64,000 nt of DNA. It comes from a virus. The position numbers and the translations under genes are program-made. Of this stretch, positions 29,134-36,742 are shown piece after piece; position 1 is the first letter of the stretch; each line of letters starts with the position of its first letter. The notes beneath the pieces are model-generated. The model had not been told where the DNA came from. It ran no database searches and saw only the letters and a program-made list of their open reading frames with translations. Location of the stretch: IMG/VR virus record IMGVR_UViG_3300027974_000032, positions 1 through 64,000 of that record. One strand, given 5' to 3'.

Positions 29134-29868
29134 CTACTGGTAGTTTTTTCTTTGCCACGTAGTTTTCTTGTAGTGTCCTGTTACGTGTGACCTTCTTTTT
29201 TCTTCTTTTACCTTGTTCTCCCAGAAATATTTTTCTGAGTAATCAATATTGAGTTCCCAATCATCCCTTTTAATTGGAATCATCTGGAATAGAGGGGTTC
29301 CCTTTTTAATTGTACCCTCGAACCCACGCTTTAAAAAGAATGTCATGAAAACTGGTAGTCCCCATATATCACTATCAACAATTCCTGTTGGGCTATAAAA
29401 TGGTAAATCCCAACGATTATGTGGATGAGTAATCATCAATGAGTATCCTGGTGGTGTTTCATAGTACCAACTCATCTTCCATCCAAAGTGTATTGGGTAG
29501 CAATCTCTTGGAATGGGAAAATCAACAATTGGTCTTGTATCTACAACAGCATTAGGAGATTCCCACAAAAGAGATGGCTTTCCGTCTTTGTCTACTGTAA
29601 CCTCAACATCTTCTGATAGAGTCTGCATATATCCAGATAGCATTGAATCTAATAGAGGCACACAAAGTTTTGTAGATACATCAGATCCATCCTGACCACG
29701 ATCATTTACTGGGTATAAATGTCTTATACTATGACTAGAAGCACCATTGTAACTTGCAAGATCTTTATACCAGTCTGGAAGAACTGAAGATGCTTTTACT
29801 GGTGGGCTTTTGTACATTGGAGTGTTTTCATCCATTGACGATGGGCCAAAAGTTATTTTATTTGTCAT
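29134..29868 (-). CDS. Hypothetical protein, DUF6065-like
   Basis: A 244-residue protein with a VLPDWYKDLASY opening, a central IHFGWKMSWYYETPPGYSLMITHPHNR and a WGLPVFMTFFLKRGFEG followed by GTPLFQMIPIKR. The PPGYSLM...HP.N and GTPL.Q..P patterns recall DUF6065-type proteins found near phage oxygenase genes. No catalytic residues identified. The partner at 29858-30523 overlaps its start by 11 bases, so the two are coupled. Confidence 0.45.
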   Translation of the reverse strand: MTNKITFGPSSMDENTPMYKSPPVKASSVLPDWYKDLASYNGASSHSIRHLYPVNDRGQDGSDVSTKLCVPLLDSMLSGYMQTLSEDVEVTVDKDGKPSLLWESPNAVVDTRPIVDFPIPRDCYPIHFGWKMSWYYETPPGYSLMITHPHNRWDLPFYSPTGIVDSDIWGLPVFMTFFLKRGFEGTIKKGTPLFQMIPIKRDDWELNIDYSEKYFWENKVKEEKRRSHVTGHYKKTTWQRKNYQ

Positions 29869-30523
29869 ACTCTTTTATCAACTCTCTAACTACTAGTTCA
29901 TCTTTTATTATAACATCACAAATATTTGAACCTACTTCAATAATACCATAGGTATCACCATGGTACTCTTGAATATAGTCAGAGTCATTCTTAATTGCAA
30001 AATGAAACCAGTCAACATTCCAAATAGGCTCATCCCTTAGTTTTTCAAATCTAACAGAATCGCTGATCATTCTAAATGGTGAATCACTTATCTCACGAAT
30101 AGAACAAGTGATATTTTTGTCTATAATCCAAGGTACATAGAATTTATACAAGGCATTAAAACAATCGTTGGGTGCTTCCACTTGATAGTCTGAAGGATAG
30201 AACTGTCTTTGCCATGTCTTATCTAATGCATAAAGACCATGATCCATTTGCTCTAACCATACCTCTGCATGAGTTTTATATCTTAACACAGCAAAGTTGC
30301 CTTCTAAAATAAGTTCTGGTCTTGGGTAAAAGTGCATTGCATAACAGTTTACTGGCTTTAGTATTGAGTTAGAATATTTTGTGTCATGAACAAATGTAGA
30401 GTGTCCCCAATGAGGAGGTAGTTGAAAGTTTTGATTAGTTATCTCAGAGAAGGAATCGTGCTCACAGTTGACCCAATACTTTGAGCCTATCCTACCACGA
30501 TTCACTTCATCTGAAATCTCCAT
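29858..30523 (-). CDS. Hypothetical protein (221 aa)
   Basis: A 221-residue protein rich in Trp, Tyr and His with beta-rich stretches (NCYAMHFYPRPELILEGNFAVLRYKTHAE). No family recognised, no signal peptide. It is coupled to 29134-29868 and lies between the secreted subtilase gene upstream and the oxygenase group downstream. The pair may act together on the same substrate. Confidence 0.45.
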   Translation of the reverse strand: MEISDEVNRGRIGSKYWVNCEHDSFSEITNQNFQLPPHWGHSTFVHDTKYSNSILKPVNCYAMHFYPRPELILEGNFAVLRYKTHAEVWLEQMDHGLYALDKTWQRQFYPSDYQVEAPNDCFNALYKFYVPWIIDKNITCSIREISDSPFRMISDSVRFEKLRDEPIWNVDWFHFAIKNDSDYIQEYHGDTYGIIEVGSNICDVIIKDELVVRELIKEYDK

Positions 30524-30527
30524 AATA

Positions 30528-31298
30528 TTAAATCTTTGGCTTTACAATTCCTGGAGCAATTCTAGTCGTTGTCCACATTGCTGCAACTGCAGCAGTTGCT
30601 GATGATGATGAGTGCGCTACAAGACCAAACAGTTGTGTAGAGTATGCCCATTTTGATCCATCATCAGTTAATTTTACAAAGTAATCTGTATTAGCATCTG
30701 ACCAAGCAAGTGGATTGCCCTTGTCATCTGCATGTGCAACTGCAGTAATCTCTGCAATACATCCAGGATATGTAACTGCAGCATTTTTTGCATTTCCAGA
30801 TGAAGCAAAAACTAATATTCCTTGTGCCTTTAAAGAAGCAATAATGCTACGAATTTCTTTATCTGCAGTTTCTGGTGTCCATGGAGCAGATGCAGTTGGC
30901 ATACACGGCTTTGAAGCATGATTAAAATATCGTGAAAAAGATACAGCAGCAATCTGTGATGAATTAGCCTTTACCCAATTCATTGCAGTAATAAACATTG
31001 CTGGAGTCATATCTGCTGTTGCCGAAGCACCGCATAGTGCAATAATCTTTAATGATGGATTTTGAAGTTTTGCAACTGCATACATACTATTACCATGATT
31101 ATATGGATCTGATGATGATGCATTTTTGATTGGTGCAGAAACTTTACAAGGAGTCCCTTGCGGAGTGATAGCATCTGATGTAACTCGTGTATCAAAGTAA
31201 CTGTCAATAATAACAAGAGCCTTTGAATCTGCTGCTTGTGATTGAACTGGAACTACTACTGAAAACAATACTGCAATTAATGCGATTAACTTTTTCAT
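30528..31298 (-). CDS. Secreted subtilase-like serine protease (S8)
   Basis: A 256-residue protein with a signal peptide (MKKLIALIAVLFSVVVPVQS QAA) and an S8-type core: Asp32 in VIIDSYFD, His68 in PYNHGNSM, Asn169 in ASSGNA (oxyanion hole) and a Ser cluster at 230-233 (HSSSSATAAVAA) in the place of GTSxA. The loss of the GTS Gly is a deviation, so activity is not certain. Would act outside the cell, perhaps on cell-surface proteins. ATG at 31298 with AAAGGG upstream. Confidence 0.7.
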   Translation of the reverse strand: MKKLIALIAVLFSVVVPVQSQAADSKALVIIDSYFDTRVTSDAITPQGTPCKVSAPIKNASSSDPYNHGNSMYAVAKLQNPSLKIIALCGASATADMTPAMFITAMNWVKANSSQIAAVSFSRYFNHASKPCMPTASAPWTPETADKEIRSIIASLKAQGILVFASSGNAKNAAVTYPGCIAEITAVAHADDKGNPLAWSDANTDYFVKLTDDGSKWAYSTQLFGLVAHSSSSATAAVAAMWTTTRIAPGIVKPKI

Positions 31299-31300
31299 AT

Positions 31301-31522
31301 TTACATACCCTTTATCTTGATTACTAGTTGACATGGGTCGCCACCTGCTTCCCACTCTTCTTGCTCTTCTTCTGTCATGTAAGGATCTCCTTCATGAGTA
31401 TTACAGAACGGTTCTGTGATCCATCCCCGCTCAATTCCATTTTCAAGCCAAATCTCAAACTCATTAAAGTCTGACTCTGTATCTTGAATATCCTTTAAAA
31501 TTTCATCAAATTCTTCGCTCAT
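31301..31522 (-). CDS. Actinophage-type hypothetical protein (73 aa)
   Basis: A 73-residue acidic protein ending in GDPCQLVIKI with an inner GWITEPFCNTHEGDPYMTEEEQEE segment. This C.THEG....EEE.....GDPC pattern is common in actinophage hypothetical proteins, supporting an actinobacterial host. The ATG lies six bases after a near-consensus -10, so the message is probably leaderless. It heads a short operon with the subtilase. Confidence 0.7.
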   Translation of the reverse strand: MSEEFDEILKDIQDTESDFNEFEIWLENGIERGWITEPFCNTHEGDPYMTEEEQEEWEAGGDPCQLVIKIKGM

Positions 31523-31528
31523 ATAATA

Positions 31529-31557
31529 AGTATACTACTAAGCGCTGACTACGTCAA
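31529..31557 (-). promoter_or_regulatory. Near-consensus promoter, leaderless placement
   Basis: Minus-strand TTGACG (31552-31557), 17-base spacer and TATACT (31529-31534), six bases ahead of the ATG at 31522. It lies in the 3' end of the proteasome-like gene. Confidence 0.75.
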
Positions 31558-32062
31558 CTGGGCCCATGCAAGATGGATTGAATTTAATTGCAGCAGAAAC
31601 TGCAGAGACAACACGATTTCTAGCATTTTTTTGTTTATCTGTTGCATATAAAACTCCGTAAGCATATTCTGCTCCAGACCCCATAGCAAGATATGGCAAT
31701 GTATATTTAGATAAAGACATATCTGCAGAACTGTGTTCGTATATCTCGCCACGTACTGCAATTAGTAAACCAAGATCACCATCTTTTGATGTATCAACCC
31801 AAAACTCATTATAAAACTCTTTGAGTTCTTTAATAAATCTAGTTTGCATAAACTTATCTGTATCTTTAATGTTTGGGGCAGATGGTTTAAAGTTATACCT
31901 AATTCTTTCACCATCCATTGCGCCAGCATATCCAATTAGATATGGACCAATTTTCCAAACCTTTGGTGCGTCTAATGCAAGAATCGTTCCATCATCTGAG
32001 GCACCACGATCTCCTGCCATATAGACTTTATCTTCATGACGGACTACAGCAATACATGTCAC
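31538..32062 (-). CDS. Proteasome-beta/HslV-like Ntn hydrolase
   Basis: A 174-residue protein starting MTCIAVV. After Met removal, the N-terminal Thr, the Asp in AGDRGASD and the Lys in DAPKVWKIG take positions 1, 17 and 33, exactly the catalytic residues of proteasome beta subunits. It continues with YLIGYAG, LGLLIAVRGEIYE and AMGSGAEYAYG, as in HslV-like folds. There is no propeptide. It could be a self-compartmentalising protease of the phage, or act with host factors. The presence of active residues is clear; the partner is unknown. Confidence 0.75.
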   Translation of the reverse strand: MTCIAVVRHEDKVYMAGDRGASDDGTILALDAPKVWKIGPYLIGYAGAMDGERIRYNFKPSAPNIKDTDKFMQTRFIKELKEFYNEFWVDTSKDGDLGLLIAVRGEIYEHSSADMSLSKYTLPYLAMGSGAEYAYGVLYATDKQKNARNRVVSAVSAAIKFNPSCMGPVDVVSA

Positions 32063-32074
32063 TTATAGTTTTCC

Positions 32075-32767
32075 TTACAGAATCTTTGGAAGTGGGAAAT
32101 AGTGTTGCTCCCAGAAATCTTCATGATCTTGAAGATCAGCATCTAAAAATGCTTCCTGAGTTAGAATTCGCATTGGCAAAACATCATAAGCAATTGTAAT
32201 TCTTTCGCCTTCCCATGCCCAATCTCCCATTGCATGAGGATAGCCAATTAATGAAAGTATTGCACGGTTATTCTTGTTATGATTAATCTTTTCTTGATCA
32301 TCAATCATGTAATGTGTTTGAGAAGGTTCTGCGTTTACAGAATAGTAGCCATGAAATGCTGGTACCTTAAAGTTTGGATCTAGATGATCATGCCAATCTA
32401 GTTTGCCACCCTTCGCTGTGCTATTAATATTAAACCATGCCTGTGCAACCCACTGCTCACTATTATAATCAATTTCATAATACTTACATGCTTCTCTTGT
32501 CATATCAACAACTGCAGAGTATAGTTCATGCATGAAAGGATAGTACATTTGAAAAGCATTGTACTCTCTTGACTTTTGAGTAGAAACTGATTTTGAGTAT
32601 GTAAAAATATCTAAAGTGTCACTATGTGGAGCAATCCCACGCATCTCACATTTTGCAATTCTTTCATATTCAAATTTTAAAGTGTCTGTTACATTTTTTA
32701 AATCAAGATCTAAATCTCTTGTAAAAAACTTTTGTGGTTTGCTATTTTTGTCAAATGGTTGATTCAT
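32075..32767 (-). CDS. 2OG-Fe(II) oxygenase-like protein
   Basis: A 230-residue homolog of 28430-29095: AWFNINSTAKGGKLDWHDHLD near residues 105-125, HGYYSVNAEPSQTHYM, then SLIGYPHAMGDWAWEGERITIAYDVLP. Here HLD follows HDH, so a true HxD pair is available, unlike in the paralog. The distal His is likely in GYPHA and the Arg in ERITIA. AAGGGG sits six bases before the ATG and is part of the inverted repeat at 32774-32816. Confidence 0.7.
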   Translation of the reverse strand: MNQPFDKNSKPQKFFTRDLDLDLKNVTDTLKFEYERIAKCEMRGIAPHSDTLDIFTYSKSVSTQKSREYNAFQMYYPFMHELYSAVVDMTREACKYYEIDYNSEQWVAQAWFNINSTAKGGKLDWHDHLDPNFKVPAFHGYYSVNAEPSQTHYMIDDQEKINHNKNNRAILSLIGYPHAMGDWAWEGERITIAYDVLPMRILTQEAFLDADLQDHEDFWEQHYFPLPKIL

Positions 32768-32773
32768 GACTAA

Positions 32774-32822
32774 CCCCTTCTAGGCTCTATATAAGTATAC
32801 CATTACCTAGAAGGGGAGTCAA
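32774..32822 (-). promoter_or_regulatory. Promoter inside an 11-bp inverted repeat that covers the ribosome site
   Basis: On the minus strand TTGACT (32817-32822), 17-base spacer, TATACT (32794-32799). The spacer begins with CCCCTTCTAGG and the leader ends with CCTAGAAGGGG (arms 32806-32816 and 32774-32784). AAGGGG in the second arm is the ribosome site of the gene at 32075-32767. A transcript from this promoter has one arm only; a read-through transcript has both and would fold over the site. Confidence 0.8.
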
Positions 32823-32839
32823 TTAAGCGTTAATAATGA

Positions 32840-33124
32840 TTAATTAGCCTTCTTGTCTACCGTCTTAAACGCATCATTGATTTCTGCCAATGTGAGTTTG
32901 CCATCGTCCAAAAAATATCTTGCCAATTTTTCAACTACAGTTGCAACACCTAATAGTCCTGCTAAGCATACTGCCTGAACTGTATCAATTCCAACTACTG
33001 CTCCAGCACCAAGTACTGAGAGACCAGATGCTGCGAACACTGCTACAATTCTCATTAAAACATTTGTTAGGGCCTTTTGTGGGTGCTCTTTCTTTGGAGC
33101 CTCTACTACCTTTTTAGTTGCCAT
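32840..33124 (-). CDS. r1t-like holin
   Basis: A 94-residue protein with a basic N-terminus (MATKKVVEAPKKEHPQKAL), two hydrophobic spans (about residues 22-62) and a C-terminal KLARYFLDDGKLTLAEINDAF. This is the typical r1t-type holin pattern of actinophages. Holins make the membrane pores that let endolysin reach the wall. The start at 33124 has AAGGAGG nine bases upstream. Adjacent to a second hydrophobic protein. Confidence 0.8.
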   Translation of the reverse strand: MATKKVVEAPKKEHPQKALTNVLMRIVAVFAASGLSVLGAGAVVGIDTVQAVCLAGLLGVATVVEKLARYFLDDGKLTLAEINDAFKTVDKKAN

Positions 33125-33126
33125 AT

Positions 33127-33354
33127 TTAGTCCTCCTTTCTTAGCGGGATTGTAACTAGCCATATAATTGTTACTGCAAGAACTGCAATACCAACAATAT
33201 CTCTTGCTGATCCCGTCAAAGTTAGCCATGCGATAAAGAAGCCAAGGAGGGTGAATGCCTGTGCAATTAATTCCATTCCTGCGTCTTTAAACCATTTGAT
33301 TAATCCCTTGAGCATTTTGCCTACCAGGTTGATGGCTTTATTGATTATTTTCAT
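33127..33354 (-). CDS. Holin-like membrane protein
   Basis: A 75-residue protein with a basic amphipathic N-terminal helix (INKAINLVGKMLKGLIKWF) and two hydrophobic spans, ending LRKED. Located directly upstream of the r1t-like holin and likely part of the same lysis cassette, perhaps as a second holin or antiholin. Family not firm. Confidence 0.65.
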   Translation of the reverse strand: MKIINKAINLVGKMLKGLIKWFKDAGMELIAQAFTLLGFFIAWLTLTGSARDIVGIAVLAVTIIWLVTIPLRKED

Positions 33355-35456
33355 TTGTTCCTCCTTATCATTGCCCCTGCAATTTGTGACACTATGATCA
33401 CTGGGACAACTACTTCCTGTGCTTTTTCTCTCTGATCGTCTGTCATATCCATACCTAATTCAGAGAAATTAGATAGGAGTTCTATTGGATCCACCGCAAA
33501 AACTGCTCCAAGTGGGTCTGCTAAGAATGCTTCTGTTTGTACTTCTGTTACTGCATCTGCTAATGTAAATGGCATTGGGGTTTCTCCTGCATCCCCTGCT
33601 CTTTCTGAGAACTCAACAAATGCTGAAGCAAGTGCTGGGTTAGACTTCATCTGCTCAGCAATTTGTGCAACTTCTGAAGTCTTGATACCAAGATCGCTTG
33701 CTACCTCTGCCTTTGCCTCTTGTGTCAATGCTCTAAGGGTTTGGCTAACTGCTGTGATTTGTTCTGCAGAAAGTTTAACTAACTTGTTATCCTTGCTTGT
33801 GAGGTTGGCAATAACTCCAGATAGATCCTCTGAAGTTCCAGTTCCTTTTTCAGGAATAAGTGCTGCTAAAACTGCATCTTTAATTTCTACATCTGGTGTA
33901 GTCCAAGGGTTCTCTTCTGGCTTTGGGTCTGGTCCTGGTCCTGGAGAAGGCTCTGGTGTAGGGTCAACAATTGGGTCTGGGCTTGGCTCAGGAGTTGGTG
34001 GTTCCTCTGGGGTAGGCTCAGGTGTAGGCTGGTCTGTAGGGTCCACCGTAGGCTCTGGAGAAGGCTCTGGTGTAGGAGGCTCTTCTGCTGTAGGTTCTGG
34101 GCTTGGTTCTGGAGTAGGTGGTTCCTCAGCAGTTGGTTCTGGTGAAGGCTCTGGTGTGGGGGCAACAGTTGGTTCTGGATCTGGGCTGGCCTCTGGGGTA
34201 GGCTGATTGGCTGCAGCATTGGCTGCTGCTTGAGCAATGGCAGATTGAATTTCTCTTTGTGACTGCTCGTCATAGTAACGCCATGAGTTATCAATTGCAC
34301 TGTTAACATTATTAATTGCTTGTTCATATGCGTCAATAGCATTATTTTTATTTTGTAATGCCGTTGCAACATTCAAAACTGAATTATTATATTCAGTTGT
34401 TTTATTAGTTAAGGTTTGATTGTAACCATTTAATGTTGAAACTGCTTGGTTATAAACATTTAGTTTATCATTGTAAACATCTTGGGCTGCGTTCTTTGCA
34501 GCGAGTGCACTGTTGTAGTCGTTGGTCTGTTCTTGAGTTGCTCCAGATCCAGAAGAAAATGTGTTTAAATTACAACTAAAGTTTTGTCCCCATACTCTTG
34601 GATTTCCAGCATAGTCACAACCTGCTCCAGTCCATCCTCCAGGAATTCCCCATCCAAGATGATAGGATCCTGGTCCTCCACCGTTGTACCACCAAATCTC
34701 TACATCAAAAACTTTATCGCTTGTTACATCATATACAGGAGAATAAGCACTCCAAGTTGTTCCTTGCTCCCGCCAATTATTAATGGCAAGTTCTCCATCA
34801 ATGTACATTCTAAAACCATCATCTGTATATCCTGCAAAATATGCTTGTGTAAACCATGAAGGAACTGTTATCTGTCCAGTAAACTTAACAATGAAATTGC
34901 TATACCGATTTCCACAAACTGGCAGTTGCATATAGTTTGAATTCCAGGTACCACTACATAGCAGTTGATCTGTGGCTGCTTGTCCATTAACTCTAATTAA
35001 ACTATAAACATCATATTGTAGTCCTGCTCCACCAGCATTATTTAAGGCTTGCTGGGCTGTTTGTAGATTAATATTGGTTATACCAAGGGCATCATAGGCA
35101 TCATTCTTATTCTCTAAGGCAATGGCTACCTCTGCTGTTTGTTCATCTAATGCTGATTGGGCTAATTCTTTTTCTTCAAGTGCCGTGGCTTTTGCATCAA
35201 GGGAATCATTATATAGGTCTGAGGTTTGTGTCTGGGTTTCTTTTGCAGATACTGCAAGGGCATATTTATCTTCTGCCTCTTGAATTAAAGATATGAATTC
35301 ATCTTGGTATCCAAGGTCATCTACGCTGTCATTAAGTGCCTGGATTTCTTGGGCTGCAACTGTGAGTGGATCATCAGAGTGTGCACCTTCTGGGGACATA
35401 AGAAGCCAACCAAATGCTAACATTGTGGCTGCTACTATTCTTATTAGTTTTTTAAT
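33351..35456 (-). CDS. Secreted PA14-domain protein with Pro-rich repeats
   Basis: About 701 residues. The signal-like N-terminus (KKLIRIVAATMLAFGWLL then SPEGAHS) is complete only if translation starts at an ATT at 35454, after a GGGGGAAAGG site; the first ATG (35423) lies inside the hydrophobic core. Next come a coiled coil, a PA14 domain (DGFRMYIDGELAINNW...), a second coiled coil, a long PEPSPEPTxEEPPT repeat (about residues 405-500) and a helical C-terminus. PA14 binds carbohydrate, so it may bind host or virion glycans. Confidence 0.7.
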   Translation of the reverse strand: MKKLIRIVAATMLAFGWLLMSPEGAHSDDPLTVAAQEIQALNDSVDDLGYQDEFISLIQEAEDKYALAVSAKETQTQTSDLYNDSLDAKATALEEKELAQSALDEQTAEVAIALENKNDAYDALGITNINLQTAQQALNNAGGAGLQYDVYSLIRVNGQAATDQLLCSGTWNSNYMQLPVCGNRYSNFIVKFTGQITVPSWFTQAYFAGYTDDGFRMYIDGELAINNWREQGTTWSAYSPVYDVTSDKVFDVEIWWYNGGGPGSYHLGWGIPGGWTGAGCDYAGNPRVWGQNFSCNLNTFSSGSGATQEQTNDYNSALAAKNAAQDVYNDKLNVYNQAVSTLNGYNQTLTNKTTEYNNSVLNVATALQNKNNAIDAYEQAINNVNSAIDNSWRYYDEQSQREIQSAIAQAAANAAANQPTPEASPDPEPTVAPTPEPSPEPTAEEPPTPEPSPEPTAEEPPTPEPSPEPTVDPTDQPTPEPTPEEPPTPEPSPDPIVDPTPEPSPGPGPDPKPEENPWTTPDVEIKDAVLAALIPEKGTGTSEDLSGVIANLTSKDNKLVKLSAEQITAVSQTLRALTQEAKAEVASDLGIKTSEVAQIAEQMKSNPALASAFVEFSERAGDAGETPMPFTLADAVTEVQTEAFLADPLGAVFAVDPIELLSNFSELGMDMTDDQREKAQEVVVPVIIVSQIAGAMIRRNK

Positions 35457-35514
35457 TACCTTTCCCCCTTGCAGACAAGATGTCTGTTAGGATGATTATA
35501 CCATTTTATTGCAC

Positions 35515-35547
35515 AAAAAAGGGGACTAGCACTCAGCCAATCCCCTT
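35515..35547 (-). terminator. Rho-independent terminator
   Basis: Arms AAGGGGA and TCCCCTT (35519-35525 and 35541-35547) around a 15-base loop, followed on the minus strand by a T-run (35515-35520). It lies about 15 bases after the stop of the secreted Ig-like protein gene. Confidence 0.85.
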
Positions 35548-35561
35548 AGTTGTTGGACTAA

Positions 35562-36722
35562 TTACTTAATGTAAGTAACCTTTGCCTTTGGATTCTTTGC
35601 ATTCCACTTCTTTGCAAGTGCATTGAAAGCATCCTTGATTGACTTAAGTGCAGCAGCATTATCTGCTGTTAACTTAGCGATAGTTGCATCCTTAGCAAGG
35701 ACAACTGCATCTGAAGCAGTCTTTGCATCAGCAAGTGCCTTAGCAGAAGCAGCCTTCTCAGCAGCAAGTGCTGTAGCAGAAGCAGCCTTCTCTGCTGCAA
35801 GAGCAGCATCTGAAGCAACCTTAGCAGCAGCAGCATCTGCAGCAGCCTTAACGACTGCAGCATCTGAAATTGCCTTAGCAGCAAGTGCTGCATCCTTAGC
35901 AGCAGTCTGTGCTGCAAGTTCTGAAACTAGATCACGAACTGTGATTTCTGCAAACGGTGCAAGTGCACGAGCAGGTAGACCAACTACATCAGCAGTTGTT
36001 GCATCAGATGATGTTGTAGGTGAGAATGTGATTAGCGATCTTGTTCCAGTTGCTGGAAGTGTTGCAGTAAACTTTGCAACTCCAAAATCTGAAAGTGTGG
36101 CACCAGTTGTAACTGTTGCTGTATCAACTGTTGCTGTTGCAGCAAAAATTGTTGCAGTAATTGACTTGCCAGAAACCTTGTTACCAAATGTGTCTGTTGC
36201 AGTCACTGAGATATCTTGCTTTGTACCAGCAGCACCAGCAGCAGGAGCAGATACTGTAAGAGTATTAATCTTACCAGCAGTTCCCTGTACGTAGTATGTA
36301 AGTTGTGTTCCACCATTAGTGATTACAACTGTACCAATTGCTGTTGTCTTTGTGTAGACATAAAATGTTGCTGTTGTTCCTGTACCAGTGGCAATTGTCA
36401 AAGATGATGATCCTGATGTTGCTCCTACTGGTGCAGCAGTTGTGTGTAGTGCAGACACGATTGTTGCATTTGTTGCTACGACTGAAACGCTTGTTCCAAC
36501 ATCGACTGTTGCAATAAACTTTAGTGCGTCAGCAGCGTCAACTGTATTGTCTGCAGGTACTGGCAATGATGCAGGCGTTGCGATTGCTGAGTTTGTAGTG
36601 TTTGCTACAGAGTCAAGCGATACAGCGACTGTCATTACAGCAGCACTTGCAGGTGTTGCTACCATTGTGCCCAAAGTCATGGCTGCAACCATGGCTAGTG
36701 CGATTTTCTTAAATGAGTTCAT
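35562..36722 (-). CDS. Secreted Ig-like and Ala-rich surface protein
   Basis: A 386-residue protein with a clear signal peptide (MNSFKKIALAMVAAMTLGTMVATPASA), a Thr/Ala/Val-rich part with an Ig-like/invasin-type domain (TVSAPAAGAAGTKQDISVTATDTFGNKVSGKSITA) and a long Ala-rich coiled coil with AEKAASA repeats. It ends in FNALAKKWNAKNPKAKVTYIK-type sequence, which I think resembles surface-layer-like proteins of small freshwater actinobacteria. Placed between terminase and lysis genes and followed by a strong terminator. Could mimic a host surface protein. Confidence 0.65.
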   Translation of the reverse strand: MNSFKKIALAMVAAMTLGTMVATPASAAVMTVAVSLDSVANTTNSAIATPASLPVPADNTVDAADALKFIATVDVGTSVSVVATNATIVSALHTTAAPVGATSGSSSLTIATGTGTTATFYVYTKTTAIGTVVITNGGTQLTYYVQGTAGKINTLTVSAPAAGAAGTKQDISVTATDTFGNKVSGKSITATIFAATATVDTATVTTGATLSDFGVAKFTATLPATGTRSLITFSPTTSSDATTADVVGLPARALAPFAEITVRDLVSELAAQTAAKDAALAAKAISDAAVVKAAADAAAAKVASDAALAAEKAASATALAAEKAASAKALADAKTASDAVVLAKDATIAKLTADNAAALKSIKDAFNALAKKWNAKNPKAKVTYIK

Positions 36723-36742
36723 TTAATTTATTCCTTTTCTTA

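Noticed and set aside
32774-32816. Inverted repeat as a rho-independent terminator
   Set aside because: No T-run follows the arms on either strand; a promoter lies inside instead.
33930-34200. Repeat array as CRISPR
   Set aside because: The repeat is a coding Pro-rich repeat without spacers or cas genes; Cas4-like protein at 40427 is a phage recombination nuclease.
33682-34206. Plus-strand Gly/Ser-rich frame opposite the Pro-rich repeats
   Set aside because: It is the complement of the PEPSPEPT repeat and results from that repeat.
35623-36294. Plus-strand Ala-rich frame
   Set aside because: It is the complement of the Ala-rich coiled coil in the secreted protein.
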